46,915 bases of DNA. Origin: Phycisphaerales bacterium. GTDB taxonomy: Bacteria; Planctomycetota; Phycisphaerae; Phycisphaerales; SM1A02. This document shows positions 34,269 to 42,861 of this stretch, piece by piece; the stretch's first letter is position 1; each line of letters opens with the position of its first letter. Under the pieces are notes generated by a model that saw only the letters and a list, made by a program, of their open reading frames with translations, ran no database searches and was not told the origin of the DNA. The stretch is from positions 1-46,915 of the forward strand of contig SIAM01000015.1 of NCBI GenBank assembly GCA_009691785.1. Reading direction: 5' to 3'. The position numbers were made by a program, and so were the translations under genes.

Positions 34269-34738
34269 AAAGCGTGTTCGCGCGTGGGCCAGCGAGACTT
34301 GAGGCGGCTATCACGCCGCTGATTGACATGTCCATGTTGCTGATTGTTTTTTTTGCGCTGGTGTCCCAAATTGGAATATCTGATTTTGTAAAAATGAATT
34401 TGCCTGCCCCAGCGCCAAGCGCCGCCGCGCCGCCGCGCAATGAACCGCGGCTTGTCATGAACGCCATTACTAATGACAAGGGCATTGTCACTGCTTGGAG
34501 ATTCTCTAGCATGGACTTCAACCCCGACTCCGCTGGTATTGCAAGTTTAAGCGCCGCGGTGGCCGCGGCTATTCGTGAAACACCAACTATTGAGGTGCAT
34601 TTGCGCGCCGACGCCAATGTGCCATTTGCTGATATTTCCCCTGTTTTAGAGCAGGTTGGAAAGGCGGCAACCGACGCTGTCCCGGGGTACTCCGTGAAGT
34701 TGCGCTTGGCGGTTCAACCGGAGCATACTGATGGCTGA
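34265..34738 (+). CDS. ExbD/TolR-family protein (first copy)
   Basis: Biopolymer-transport protein of 157 aa with one N-terminal membrane helix carrying the essential proton-accepting Asp (Asp21 in AAITPLIDMSMLLIVFFAL) and a periplasmic domain of about 110 residues. The periplasmic region has the beta-alpha pattern of ExbD (VEVHLRADANVPFADISPVLEQVGKAA). It starts at an ATGA overlap with the ExbB-like gene and ends inside the start of the second ExbD gene (8-bp overlap). The intact Asp suggests a working proton path. Confidence 0.92.
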   Translation: MKSVFARGPARLEAAITPLIDMSMLLIVFFALVSQIGISDFVKMNLPAPAPSAAAPPRNEPRLVMNAITNDKGIVTAWRFSSMDFNPDSAGIASLSAAVAAAIRETPTIEVHLRADANVPFADISPVLEQVGKAATDAVPGYSVKLRLAVQPEHTDG

Positions 34739-35291
34739 ATCGGTTTCCATTGCGGCGTCACTGGATCTTTTAGCGCGTGGCGCTGGACCTGTGGATTTAT
34801 TTCAACCGACATCGGATGACGCCCCCGTGGCTAAACGTGCCGCGCGACGCGCGCGCCGGGGGATAGCGCTGAATTTAACCCCAATGATTGATGTGACATT
34901 TCTACTACTGGTATTTTTTGTGTGCACCACTAAAACGCTTGACCGTGAAGAATTATTGCGGACAAACTTAAGTCAACGCGGCGGCGCGGTTGTGAATCCA
35001 ACCGCCCTCGCATTGGATGAGCCACCACTTCGAATTGAATTGCTGCGCAAGGACAACCATACTGTGATCAAAGTGCTCGCACCAATGTCTCAGCCCGATT
35101 CATTCGAGCAACTCACCGTGCTCTTCAATGCCAAACGCTATTCAAATGAGAATCCAAGCGGATTGTTTCCCAGCGACCATCCAATTGAATTGGCGCCCGG
35201 CAAGGATGTGCCTTGGAATGACGCCGTGGCTGCGTTTAACGGATTGGTTCGCGCGGGATACCACCAAATTCACTTCGCGGGGCCGCAATGA
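34731..35291 (+). CDS. ExbD/TolR-family protein (second copy)
   Basis: Second ExbD-like protein, 186 aa, with a longer cytoplasmic N-terminus (about 45 residues, Arg/Ala-rich RAARRARRG just before the helix) and the essential Asp at residue 54 (LNLTPMIDVTFLLLVFFV). The periplasmic part differs from the first copy and contains APGKDVPWNDAVAAFNGLVRAG. The two unlike copies would permit an ExbD heterodimer in the channel. It overlaps the first copy upstream by 8 bp and the downstream TPR gene by ATGA, so all these genes are translationally coupled. Confidence 0.92.
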   Translation: MAESVSIAASLDLLARGAGPVDLFQPTSDDAPVAKRAARRARRGIALNLTPMIDVTFLLLVFFVCTTKTLDREELLRTNLSQRGGAVVNPTALALDEPPLRIELLRKDNHTVIKVLAPMSQPDSFEQLTVLFNAKRYSNENPSGLFPSDHPIELAPGKDVPWNDAVAAFNGLVRAGYHQIHFAGPQ

Positions 35292-37615
35292 AATGTGTAA
35301 AATACGCATTTACGGCTTTTTTTATAGTGATTCTAGCTCATCCCAGCCCGCAAGATACCGCCGCGCAGAATTCGGATTTGCCCTCGCAAACCGCTAGCGA
35401 TTCATCCGCGACGGCTCTTGAGAGCATTGCAAATTTAAAACAGCGGGTGAAACTTGCGCCGACAGTGCCCACGCAACGCAACGCTGCTGATGAGCTTCTT
35501 TCCGTACGCCGCGGTCTTCTTGCCGCCAACAAAAATGATTGTCGATGGCCAATCTGGTTGGCGGATCATGCGGAAGATTGCTTCACAGTTGCGCTTCCGG
35601 CTGGCGATGATGTGGATTGCGCGCTCTTTGGAGTGGCTGGACCGGAAACTCGCCGCCGAGTTCGTGAGCTCTCACGCGAAATGTTGCTTGCCGCGGAGGA
35701 CGCCGAAGCCTCCGCAATTATAGTCATCGCACGCAAGGGACCTGACCGACCAACGCCACAATTGGTGGCGCAACTTGAGCAAGTGGAACGTGCCCGCCGA
35801 ATTCCATTGTTGAGATCGCTGGCGGAAATATTGAACACTGAAACCGCTGAGTTCGACGCGCAAAAGCGTCGAGCCATGGCCGAAGCGGCTCTCGCGCGGC
35901 TAGACGCGCTTGTCACAGAACTTGACGACCGCACTACAAGCATTGTCAGTCGCTACGGTGGTTTGGCCGCGGCTCGTCTTGGCGATGATCAGCGGGCCAA
36001 TCAATACCTATCGCTTTCACGGCAAAAAGCTGGAAATGATGAGGCTTTGATTACGCTCGCGGATTTGGCGTCCCTGCGCGCCGCTGGCCTACTTCGCGGT
36101 CCCACTCAAGCCGCCGATGCGGCAATTGTCTTAGAAGGTTCCGGATCCATCACTCGGCAACTTGCCGTTGCGGAATTGCTGTGTCGTTTGCGCAAGCAAG
36201 CCTTAAGTGATTTGGGTGACGATGTTCAAATTACGCAACGCGCATGGACGGCGCCACTGACGGATATGATTCGCCGCAGCCCGACAAAAGATATTTCGTT
36301 GACGCGCGATGCCGTGCTTGCCAAACTCGCTTTAATCGAGCGCGACGGTACGCCCCTACCAGAGCGCGATCCAACGTGCGTGATCGCTTCGGTGGATCAA
36401 TCGGTTGATCGTGGCGAATCTCCCAAAGATAAAATTTCTATTCTAGTGGCTCTGACCACCGATCCCACCGTGATGAGCACGATTCAAGCGGCGGCTCTGC
36501 GAACATTAACGCGCATGGATCTGGCCGCTGATCACTGGAGTGACGCCGCCGACCATTCCATTCGCCTAGCCAATGAACATGCCAGCGACGCCTCCAGTCC
36601 CGCAGCAATTGCGCTTGCTATTCGCGTGAGTCGCGAACTGGACAAGGGAGCCGATGGGCAAGACAGAATGGCTCGAAATCGCTTGGAAACTGCTGTGCAA
36701 TTGGGTTCTAGCCAATTTCCAGATCATCCGGAATTTGGCGCATGGCAACTGGAGCGACAAGTCCTAGCCACCGAAGCATTGGCCGATCAACGAACTTGTG
36801 TGCTTGAAAATATCGCGCCGACAATCTTGGTCATCCAAGACTCCGACACTGTCAAGGAGTTGCGCGATCGCTTGAACGCCGCACAAGCGTGGATTGAATC
36901 CGAGAAAGGTAATTCCCAAGCGGCGCTTGATTGCTTGGCGCGCAGCAATGGCGACTCGCTTGGTCCAACAGCCATGGCTCGACGATTGTCGGCAAAAATT
37001 TCCGCAACCGCTGCGCTTGCCAAAGATATTTCAACAGATTCTGAAATCATCTCCGCCAATCAAAAAAAACCAGAGTTGGTCGCTGGCCTGACAGCACGAC
37101 GCTTGCGCGCCTTGATGAAGGGTGATCGCTGGCCCGCTTCCCTACCTTCGCTCAACGCAACTCTTTGCGCCTCGGCGTTGTCACTTTTGAAGACGCTCTC
37201 CATGAGCAACTCATCCGACGCCGTCGCCTGGCTTGACATGGCGGATTTACTGCGTTTTTCAGGCGAATTTCAGAAATCACAAACCGCATACGAGAAGTCA
37301 CTGGCCTTGAAACCAAATTCCAAAGAAGCATTATTGGGAAAAGCGGAATGTTTATTTGCCAAGCACAATGACGCGTCGCTTGGTGAGGCCATGTCCATTT
37401 ATAAACAATTGCTCGCGGGGCAAGAGTATGAACCCAACCCCGCGCAACGCGACCAAGCGTGGTGGCTTTGCCAGTTGCGCCAACTGGAAATTTTACGCGT
37501 CGCCAATCGCTGGGATGAACGCGCCACCATGCGTTTGGCGCGCTTGAAAGCGCTTGATGAATCGCTGAGCTCGCAAGAATTTGCAAGCGCCTTCACCAAG
37601 GCCGCCAATCCCTAA
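35288..37615 (+). CDS. Large exported TPR-type protein
   Basis: Protein of 775 aa with an N-terminal signal-like hydrophobic stretch (AFTAFFIVILAHPS) and an otherwise alpha-helical, Ala-rich sequence. TPR repeats are clear near the C-terminus (WLDMADLLRFSGEFQKSQTA, SLALKPNSKEALLGKAECLF); earlier segments look like degenerate helical repeats. No enzymatic motif is visible. Its start overlaps the second ExbD stop as ATGA, making it the last member of the VWA/ExbB/ExbD operon. A role as periplasmic scaffold coupling the proton-driven complex to the outer membrane or cell wall is a reasonable inference. It converges with hisS across 31 bp. Confidence 0.82.
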   Translation: MKCVKYAFTAFFIVILAHPSPQDTAAQNSDLPSQTASDSSATALESIANLKQRVKLAPTVPTQRNAADELLSVRRGLLAANKNDCRWPIWLADHAEDCFTVALPAGDDVDCALFGVAGPETRRRVRELSREMLLAAEDAEASAIIVIARKGPDRPTPQLVAQLEQVERARRIPLLRSLAEILNTETAEFDAQKRRAMAEAALARLDALVTELDDRTTSIVSRYGGLAAARLGDDQRANQYLSLSRQKAGNDEALITLADLASLRAAGLLRGPTQAADAAIVLEGSGSITRQLAVAELLCRLRKQALSDLGDDVQITQRAWTAPLTDMIRRSPTKDISLTRDAVLAKLALIERDGTPLPERDPTCVIASVDQSVDRGESPKDKISILVALTTDPTVMSTIQAAALRTLTRMDLAADHWSDAADHSIRLANEHASDASSPAAIALAIRVSRELDKGADGQDRMARNRLETAVQLGSSQFPDHPEFGAWQLERQVLATEALADQRTCVLENIAPTILVIQDSDTVKELRDRLNAAQAWIESEKGNSQAALDCLARSNGDSLGPTAMARRLSAKISATAALAKDISTDSEIISANQKKPELVAGLTARRLRALMKGDRWPASLPSLNATLCASALSLLKTLSMSNSSDAVAWLDMADLLRFSGEFQKSQTAYEKSLALKPNSKEALLGKAECLFAKHNDASLGEAMSIYKQLLAGQEYEPNPAQRDQAWWLCQLRQLEILRVANRWDERATMRLARLKALDESLSSQEFASAFTKAANP

Positions 37616-37646
37616 GCAAGCGCGGGCGCATTGCATCAACCTTGGG

Positions 37647-38987
37647 TTACACCGTGGATGTGTTCGCGGCCATCATGGCAACCAATGTCGCCACCACATC
37701 GGCAAGCGGCACGACGCGTTGTCCGCCTCCATCAAGGTCCTTGATGGCCACGGCGCCATCGGCCATTTCCGCGCCCAGAATTAAGGCCGCGCGCGAACGA
37801 TACTTGCCAGCCTCGCTGAGCAATTTACCCACGTTTTTGGTGGCTTTCCACGAGTGGCGGGCGTGCAAACCCGCGCGCCGAATTTGCATGACCAACTTTG
37901 GCAATTCCTTTTCTGCGGCGTCGCTTCCATCGGAAATTAAAAACACATCGGGCCGCGGCAAAAGTTCCCCGCCATCTTTTGGCAGCAATCCTTTGTCCGC
38001 CAACACAAGCCCCAGCACAACATCGCCCATTCCAAAACCAATCGCCGGCATTTTTGGTCCACCAAACAATTCAACAAGCCCGTCATAGCGCCCGCCACCA
38101 GCGATGGCGCGCTCCTTGCCAGCGCACTCGTGCACTTCAAAGACAGTGCCGGTGTAGTAGGCAAGTCCGCGCACAATTCCAAAATCCCATTGGCACCAAT
38201 CTGACAGACCAAGCGAATTTAATTTCTCAGACAACTCGACAAGCGGCGCAAGCACATCCGCGCCCACGCCAAGCGACGCGGCGACATCAATCATGCTTGT
38301 CGAAACTGGAAGCTTGGTTCCAGCAATGGCGGCGAATCTTTTCTGCGCCGCATCATCAAGTCCAAGCTTCAGCGCGCGTGTTTGAAACTCCTCGGGCGGC
38401 AATTTGTCGCGGCGATCAAGCAATTCAAAGGCTTCGCCAATGTGATCCACCGCCACGCCCGCGGCGGTCAACACGGCCGCGGAAGCGCCACGATGAGCCA
38501 AGCGAAAACGCACATCCGTGGGCTTTAAACCCAAGCGTTCAAGTGCAAGCGCCGCGCACGCAATCACATCGCAATCGGCCGCCGCGCCTTCGCTGCCAAG
38601 CAAGTCCACATTCCACTGCACAAACTCGCGCAACCTTCCACGCTGCGGACGCTCCGCGCGAAAGTGCAGCGGAATAGCGAACCACTTTGTGGGCACGGAC
38701 AATGTTCCCGCGCGGGCCGCGGCCATGCGCGCCAATGTGGGCGTGAACTCCGGGCGCAACGCGTAATCATCACTGCCACCAGCGCGGCGAAAAGAAAAAA
38801 GTTCGCTGACAATTCCTGGCCCACTCTTGGCGGTGAACAAGGACAAATGTTCAAAGGTGGGACCTTCGATCTCATCAAAGCCGCAATCCACGCTGGCCTT
38901 GCGCCAAATATTTTCAACATGGCGACGCAGCGCCATTTGATCTGGATAGAAGTCGCGCGTTCCCTTTGGACTTTGAAAGGCTGCCAT
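37647..38987 (-). CDS. hisS: Histidyl-tRNA synthetase
   Basis: Class II aminoacyl-tRNA synthetase charging tRNA-His. The 446-aa protein has the normal bacterial/archaeal layout: motif 1 region after SPKGTRDFYPDQM, motif 2 ALRPEFTPTLAR with FRAERPQRGRLREFVQWN, the His-specific LAYYTGTVFEVH and GGGRYDGL, motif 3 MPAIGFGMGDVVL, and a C-terminal anticodon-binding domain ending HARHSWKATKNVGKLLSEA. The start at 38987 (MAAFQSPKG) is chosen over an upstream one at 39041 because TACTAT ends 8 nt before it and it matches family length. Confidence 0.96.
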   Translation of the reverse strand: MAAFQSPKGTRDFYPDQMALRRHVENIWRKASVDCGFDEIEGPTFEHLSLFTAKSGPGIVSELFSFRRAGGSDDYALRPEFTPTLARMAAARAGTLSVPTKWFAIPLHFRAERPQRGRLREFVQWNVDLLGSEGAAADCDVIACAALALERLGLKPTDVRFRLAHRGASAAVLTAAGVAVDHIGEAFELLDRRDKLPPEEFQTRALKLGLDDAAQKRFAAIAGTKLPVSTSMIDVAASLGVGADVLAPLVELSEKLNSLGLSDWCQWDFGIVRGLAYYTGTVFEVHECAGKERAIAGGGRYDGLVELFGGPKMPAIGFGMGDVVLGLVLADKGLLPKDGGELLPRPDVFLISDGSDAAEKELPKLVMQIRRAGLHARHSWKATKNVGKLLSEAGKYRSRAALILGAEMADGAVAIKDLDGGGQRVVPLADVVATLVAMMAANTSTV

Positions 38988-38995
38988 AGTTTGAG

Positions 38996-39001
38996 ATAGT
39001 A
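38996..39001 (-). promoter_or_regulatory. Putative -10 box of hisS
   Basis: TACTAT on the minus strand, 8 nt before the hisS ATG at 38987, with no ribosome-binding site; same geometry as other proposed leaderless starts in the window. Confidence 0.45.
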
Positions 39002-39056
39002 GGGAATCCGCAACGACAGTGAGTTGCCTTCTTTGCGACACACCCGCGCCAACACA

Positions 39057-40349
39057 TCAGCGCGTGGAATTCACTTCAACCAATGACTGGCGATGCGTTT
39101 CAGGCAGTGTGAAGAGCGTCCAAAGGCTCACCAATAAGCCAACCATTAAATAGGTCACGGGCCCCCACTGCCACTTCAGTGACTCCGTGAACCATGTGGC
39201 AATCAGCGGCGAAGTGCCTGCAAATAGGGCGATGGCCAGCGAATATGCCACGCTAAAAAGACTGCAGCGAATGGCGGCGGGCGTGATTTCCACAATCAGG
39301 GCCCCCTGCAAGCCAAACAAGATTGAAACTGGAATTCCCACCAGCAGTTGCCCTATCGCAAACTCGCTCTTGATTCCAGATTGACACAAGTGCATTGCGG
39401 GCACGGACACAATCAGCAACATCACAATGCTGATAATGCTAATCAAGCGTCGACCAAATCGATCGCTCAACCAACCGCCCAGCAAGACCAAAGGAATTTG
39501 ATACGCCATTGACATTGTGTTGAAGCCTTGCACCCATGGCTCATTGTTGGCAGCACCCGGCTTCAATAAATCCGGCACCCACACAAAGAACAAATAAAAC
39601 GCAATGTTCACTCCAGTGACAATGGAAATAATTTCAAACGCCTTGCGATAATTGCGCGTGATGTCCGTGAAGACCTTGCCCACGCTTAAATCTTCTTTCG
39701 CCCCTTGAGTCTGCGTCTCCGGCAAACTCGATCGCAGCCAAATAGCGAGAGCGCAGATTGGTAATCCAAGCAAGAACGGAACGCGCCATGCCCACGCGCT
39801 GACCGCGGCGGCGCCAAACTGCTCCTTTAAAATCCAATCCGTTGCGGAGCCCAGCAAGAACCCCGTCAAGCAACCCACTGTGGCAAAACTGCTCAATGTG
39901 CCGCGCCAACGAATTGGGGCTATTTCCGCGGAATACGTCATACTTCCGGTGTATTCGCCGCCAACACTCATGCCTTGACCCATGCGGCACAACACCATCA
40001 ACACGGGCGCGGCCAAACCAATTTGCGCGAAAGTTGGCAGCAATCCCATGACCAAACTTGAAAGCCCCATCATGAGAACGGTGATCACAAGCATGGCGCG
40101 GCGACCAAAGCGATCACCAATAGGTCCAAGCACCATGGCGCCAACTGGCCGCATGAGATAGCCCACCGCGAACACTGCGAATGCGGAAAGTGTTTGCGCC
40201 GTCTGGCTTTCATTGGGAAAGAAAAGTGGCCCAAGTGTGGTGGCTAAATATCCATAGACCGCGAAGTCATACCACTCCAGCACATTTCCAATTGTGGCCG
40301 CAAGCATGACGCGTGCGATACCTTCTTTGGAGTGTTGAGTCTGTTGCAT
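39057..40349 (-). CDS. MFS transporter, metabolite:H+ symporter (MHS/ProP-like) family
   Basis: Inner-membrane secondary transporter of 430 aa with about 12 hydrophobic segments. The MHS-type N-terminus ATIGNVLEWYDFAVYGYLA is diagnostic, followed by VGYLMRPVGAMVLGPIGDRFGRR (the MFS loop 2-3 motif), CRMGQGMSVGGEYTGSM and ERAP-like EIAPIRWRGTLSS. Family members import proline/betaine, citrate, alpha-ketoglutarate or shikimate by proton symport; the substrate here is not defined. It lies 69 bp upstream of hisS and 28 bp downstream of a four-helix membrane protein, all on the minus strand. Confidence 0.94.
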   Translation of the reverse strand: MQQTQHSKEGIARVMLAATIGNVLEWYDFAVYGYLATTLGPLFFPNESQTAQTLSAFAVFAVGYLMRPVGAMVLGPIGDRFGRRAMLVITVLMMGLSSLVMGLLPTFAQIGLAAPVLMVLCRMGQGMSVGGEYTGSMTYSAEIAPIRWRGTLSSFATVGCLTGFLLGSATDWILKEQFGAAAVSAWAWRVPFLLGLPICALAIWLRSSLPETQTQGAKEDLSVGKVFTDITRNYRKAFEIISIVTGVNIAFYLFFVWVPDLLKPGAANNEPWVQGFNTMSMAYQIPLVLLGGWLSDRFGRRLISIISIVMLLIVSVPAMHLCQSGIKSEFAIGQLLVGIPVSILFGLQGALIVEITPAAIRCSLFSVAYSLAIALFAGTSPLIATWFTESLKWQWGPVTYLMVGLLVSLWTLFTLPETHRQSLVEVNSTR

Positions 40350-40377
40350 AAAATAATTGCACCCACGCGCGGTTCAT

Positions 40378-40992
40378 TCAAGTCGTCTTGAATTCTTTAG
40401 GCGTATCGCCTTCGCGCATTGATCTTAAAAAAATCACCGCGGGCACACCAGCCAGCGTCCAAGTGACCGCGCCATCAATGATCATGGCCCACGTCCAATC
40501 AATCGGCACATACATAAAGTTCCACGCCACCAAATGCACTCCCATGTTCATAAATACAACGGCGGCCAGCAACACCATGAATCTTCGAAATGGTCCGTGG
40601 CCTGATCCACCCAAACCAATCAGCGCAACCAGCGCCGCCGTGGCGAACAATTCAATCAGAAAACCCCGCACAAACACGCGTGGATCGCTCATGTCGGCGC
40701 CGTCCTTATGAAACAGAACCGTGAACACCGGACCTTTTTTATACGCCGCAAAGGTGGCATCTTCGCTGGCTTTTTTTTCCGCGGCCGTTGCCGTGGCTGG
40801 CAACACAGGAAATCCTGGATACAACAGCGCGCCGCTGTCGCTCATGTTCATTTCCACCGCGCTGAGCAATTCAACTGGCGCGGCGGCTGGCTTCATGGCC
40901 CATGACCACAAATTATTTCCCCACGCAATGCCGCCCCATGTGAATGCAAGCATGGCGCCAACAACGCATGTCAAAAGATATCGAATCACCAT
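40378..40992 (-). CDS. Unknown four-helix membrane protein
   Basis: Integral membrane protein of 204 aa: helix 1 at about residues 4-24, a hydrophilic, probably periplasmic loop (about 28-105), then three helices to the C-terminus (FLIELFATAALVALIGLGG; LLAAVVFMNMGVHLVAWNF; AMIIDGAVTWTLAGVPAVIF). I recognise no family. Its first codons overlap the end of the mutase gene by 7 bp, so it is co-translated with an acyl-CoA mutase, a pairing with no obvious biochemical meaning. Confidence 0.72.
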   Translation of the reverse strand: MVIRYLLTCVVGAMLAFTWGGIAWGNNLWSWAMKPAAAPVELLSAVEMNMSDSGALLYPGFPVLPATATAAEKKASEDATFAAYKKGPVFTVLFHKDGADMSDPRVFVRGFLIELFATAALVALIGLGGSGHGPFRRFMVLLAAVVFMNMGVHLVAWNFMYVPIDWTWAMIIDGAVTWTLAGVPAVIFLRSMREGDTPKEFKTT

Positions 40993-42680
40993 TCAGGGCC
41001 ACCCGCGTAGCGACCGTATACATCAGCCATGGCTTGCACCATTTCACCAAGCGTGCAGCGATCAAGCGCTGCTTCAACAAGCGCGGGCATAACATTCTCG
41101 CCGGCACGCGCCGCCACACGAATTCCATCAAGACCTTTCTTGGCCAAGTCAGCGTCGCGCTCACTTCGGAATTTTTCAAGACGCTCATTCTGCTGCGACT
41201 CCACCTCATGCGGAATTTGCAGGATCTCCATTTGGCGATCCTCGTTGCCTTCTGGATACGCGTTCACGCCAACAATCACGCGGTCGCCGGCCTCCATTTC
41301 CTGGCCAAAGCGGTAACTGGCTTCCGCGATTTGCCTGCGGAAATAGCCCTTATGAATGCCGGCCACCACGCCGCCCATGTCGTCAATTACCTTGATGAAT
41401 TCATTGGCGTCGGTTTCCATGCGATCAGTGAGCGCCTCCACAAACCAACTTCCGCCAAGCGGATCCACCGTGCGATGCACGCCGGTTTCATGCGCCAGAA
41501 TTTGTTGCGTGCGCAGCGCCACGCGAACCGCGGCCTCCGTTGGTAGGCCAAGAGTTTCATCCATGCTGTCGGTGTGCAAACTTTGGCAACCGCCAAGCAC
41601 GCCAGCAAGCGCTTGATAGGCCACGCGCACAATGTTGTTCATGGGCTGTTGCTCAGTCAGCGAGCAACCCGCTGTCTGAACATGCGTGCGCATAAGCCAA
41701 CTTCGTTCTTGCTTGGCGCCAAAACGGAAGCGCATGGCGTTGGCCCAAATGCGCCGCGCCGCGCGCAGTTTGCAAATTTCCTCAAAGAACTCATTATGGC
41801 TATTGAAGAAGAAACTTAATCGGGGCGCGAATGAATCCACATCAAGGCCGCGCTTCATGCAGGCCTCCACATATTCCATTCCGTCGCGCAGCGTGAACGC
41901 CAACTCTTGCGTGGCCGTGGAGCCAGACTCGCGAATGTGATAGCCGCTAATTGAAACGGAGTTCCACTTGGGCGTGTTCACCGCCGCGAATTCAATTGTG
42001 TCCACCACCAACTTCACGCTGGCCTCGGGTGGGTAAATGAATTCGTTCTGGCTGTGGAACTCCTTCAAAATGTCATTTTGCAGCGTGCCGCCAAGCGAAT
42101 CCCATGAAATGCCGCGCTGTTTGGCCATGGCCAAATACATGGCCCAAATCACGCACGCTGGACCATTTATAGTTTGGCTTACGGTGACTTCGCCCACGGG
42201 AATGTCGGCGTACAAACGGTGCATGTCGTCAATGGTGCAAATGGCAACGCCGCAGCGGCCCACTTCACCAGCCGCCAACGGATCATCGGAATCGCGACCC
42301 ATGAGCGTTGGCAAATCAAACGCGGTGGACAAACCGGTGTTGGCTTTGGTGCCTTTGGCATTATCCAGTAAGTACTTAAATCTTTTATTGGTGTCGTCGG
42401 CGCTGCCAAAGCCGGCGAACTGGCGCATGGTCCACAAACGATTTCGGTACATGGTCTGATGCACGCCGCGCGTGAATGGAAATTGTCCAGGTTGTCCAAT
42501 ACGCGCGTGCGGCTTGGTTGCATCCTTGGCGTCGGTGGTGGAAATGCTCGGACCGTATTGCTGCTCAACTTCATAACCAGACAGCGTGACCGCTTCTGGG
42601 TTCACGGCGCGCGCCGCGGTTGCGGGCGGCTGCGCGGAAGCGTTTGTTTGATCAGAAGTGTTTGATTTCACTGAAGACAT
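40986..42680 (-). CDS. B12-dependent acyl-CoA mutase large subunit, isobutyryl-CoA mutase-like (IcmA-type)
   Basis: Adenosylcobalamin-dependent carbon-skeleton mutase catalytic barrel, 564 aa, matching the about 566 aa of IcmA. The B12-binding domain is absent and must be a separate small subunit, not seen here. Two specificity residues are informative: in RLWTMRQFAGFG, Phe88 occupies the site of methylmalonyl-CoA mutase Tyr89, and in KEFHSQNEFIYPP, Gln211 occupies the site of Arg207. Phe plus Gln is the isobutyryl-CoA mutase combination. His248 in ISGYHI is the conserved substrate His. The alignments are from memory of these families, so hydroxyisobutyryl- or pivalyl-type mutases remain possible. 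A Ser/Ala-rich N-terminal extension (about 30 aa) is present. AGGA ribosome-binding site. Confidence 0.88.
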   Translation of the reverse strand: MSSVKSNTSDQTNASAQPPATAARAVNPEAVTLSGYEVEQQYGPSISTTDAKDATKPHARIGQPGQFPFTRGVHQTMYRNRLWTMRQFAGFGSADDTNKRFKYLLDNAKGTKANTGLSTAFDLPTLMGRDSDDPLAAGEVGRCGVAICTIDDMHRLYADIPVGEVTVSQTINGPACVIWAMYLAMAKQRGISWDSLGGTLQNDILKEFHSQNEFIYPPEASVKLVVDTIEFAAVNTPKWNSVSISGYHIRESGSTATQELAFTLRDGMEYVEACMKRGLDVDSFAPRLSFFFNSHNEFFEEICKLRAARRIWANAMRFRFGAKQERSWLMRTHVQTAGCSLTEQQPMNNIVRVAYQALAGVLGGCQSLHTDSMDETLGLPTEAAVRVALRTQQILAHETGVHRTVDPLGGSWFVEALTDRMETDANEFIKVIDDMGGVVAGIHKGYFRRQIAEASYRFGQEMEAGDRVIVGVNAYPEGNEDRQMEILQIPHEVESQQNERLEKFRSERDADLAKKGLDGIRVAARAGENVMPALVEAALDRCTLGEMVQAMADVYGRYAGGPEW

Positions 42681-42861
42681 TGGATCCTTTCAAGCATGAA
42701 CACAACCATAGGCGGCAATCCGCCTTCACCCATCATAGGGAATTTTGCATCAAGATCGAAGTCATCGCTACCATGGAATTCAGAATGAACGCGCGCGCGC
42801 ATAGCCCTGACCAATCCGCTCAAGCGCGCACCAAATACGCTTTATTTTGCGGGGCTTGCAG

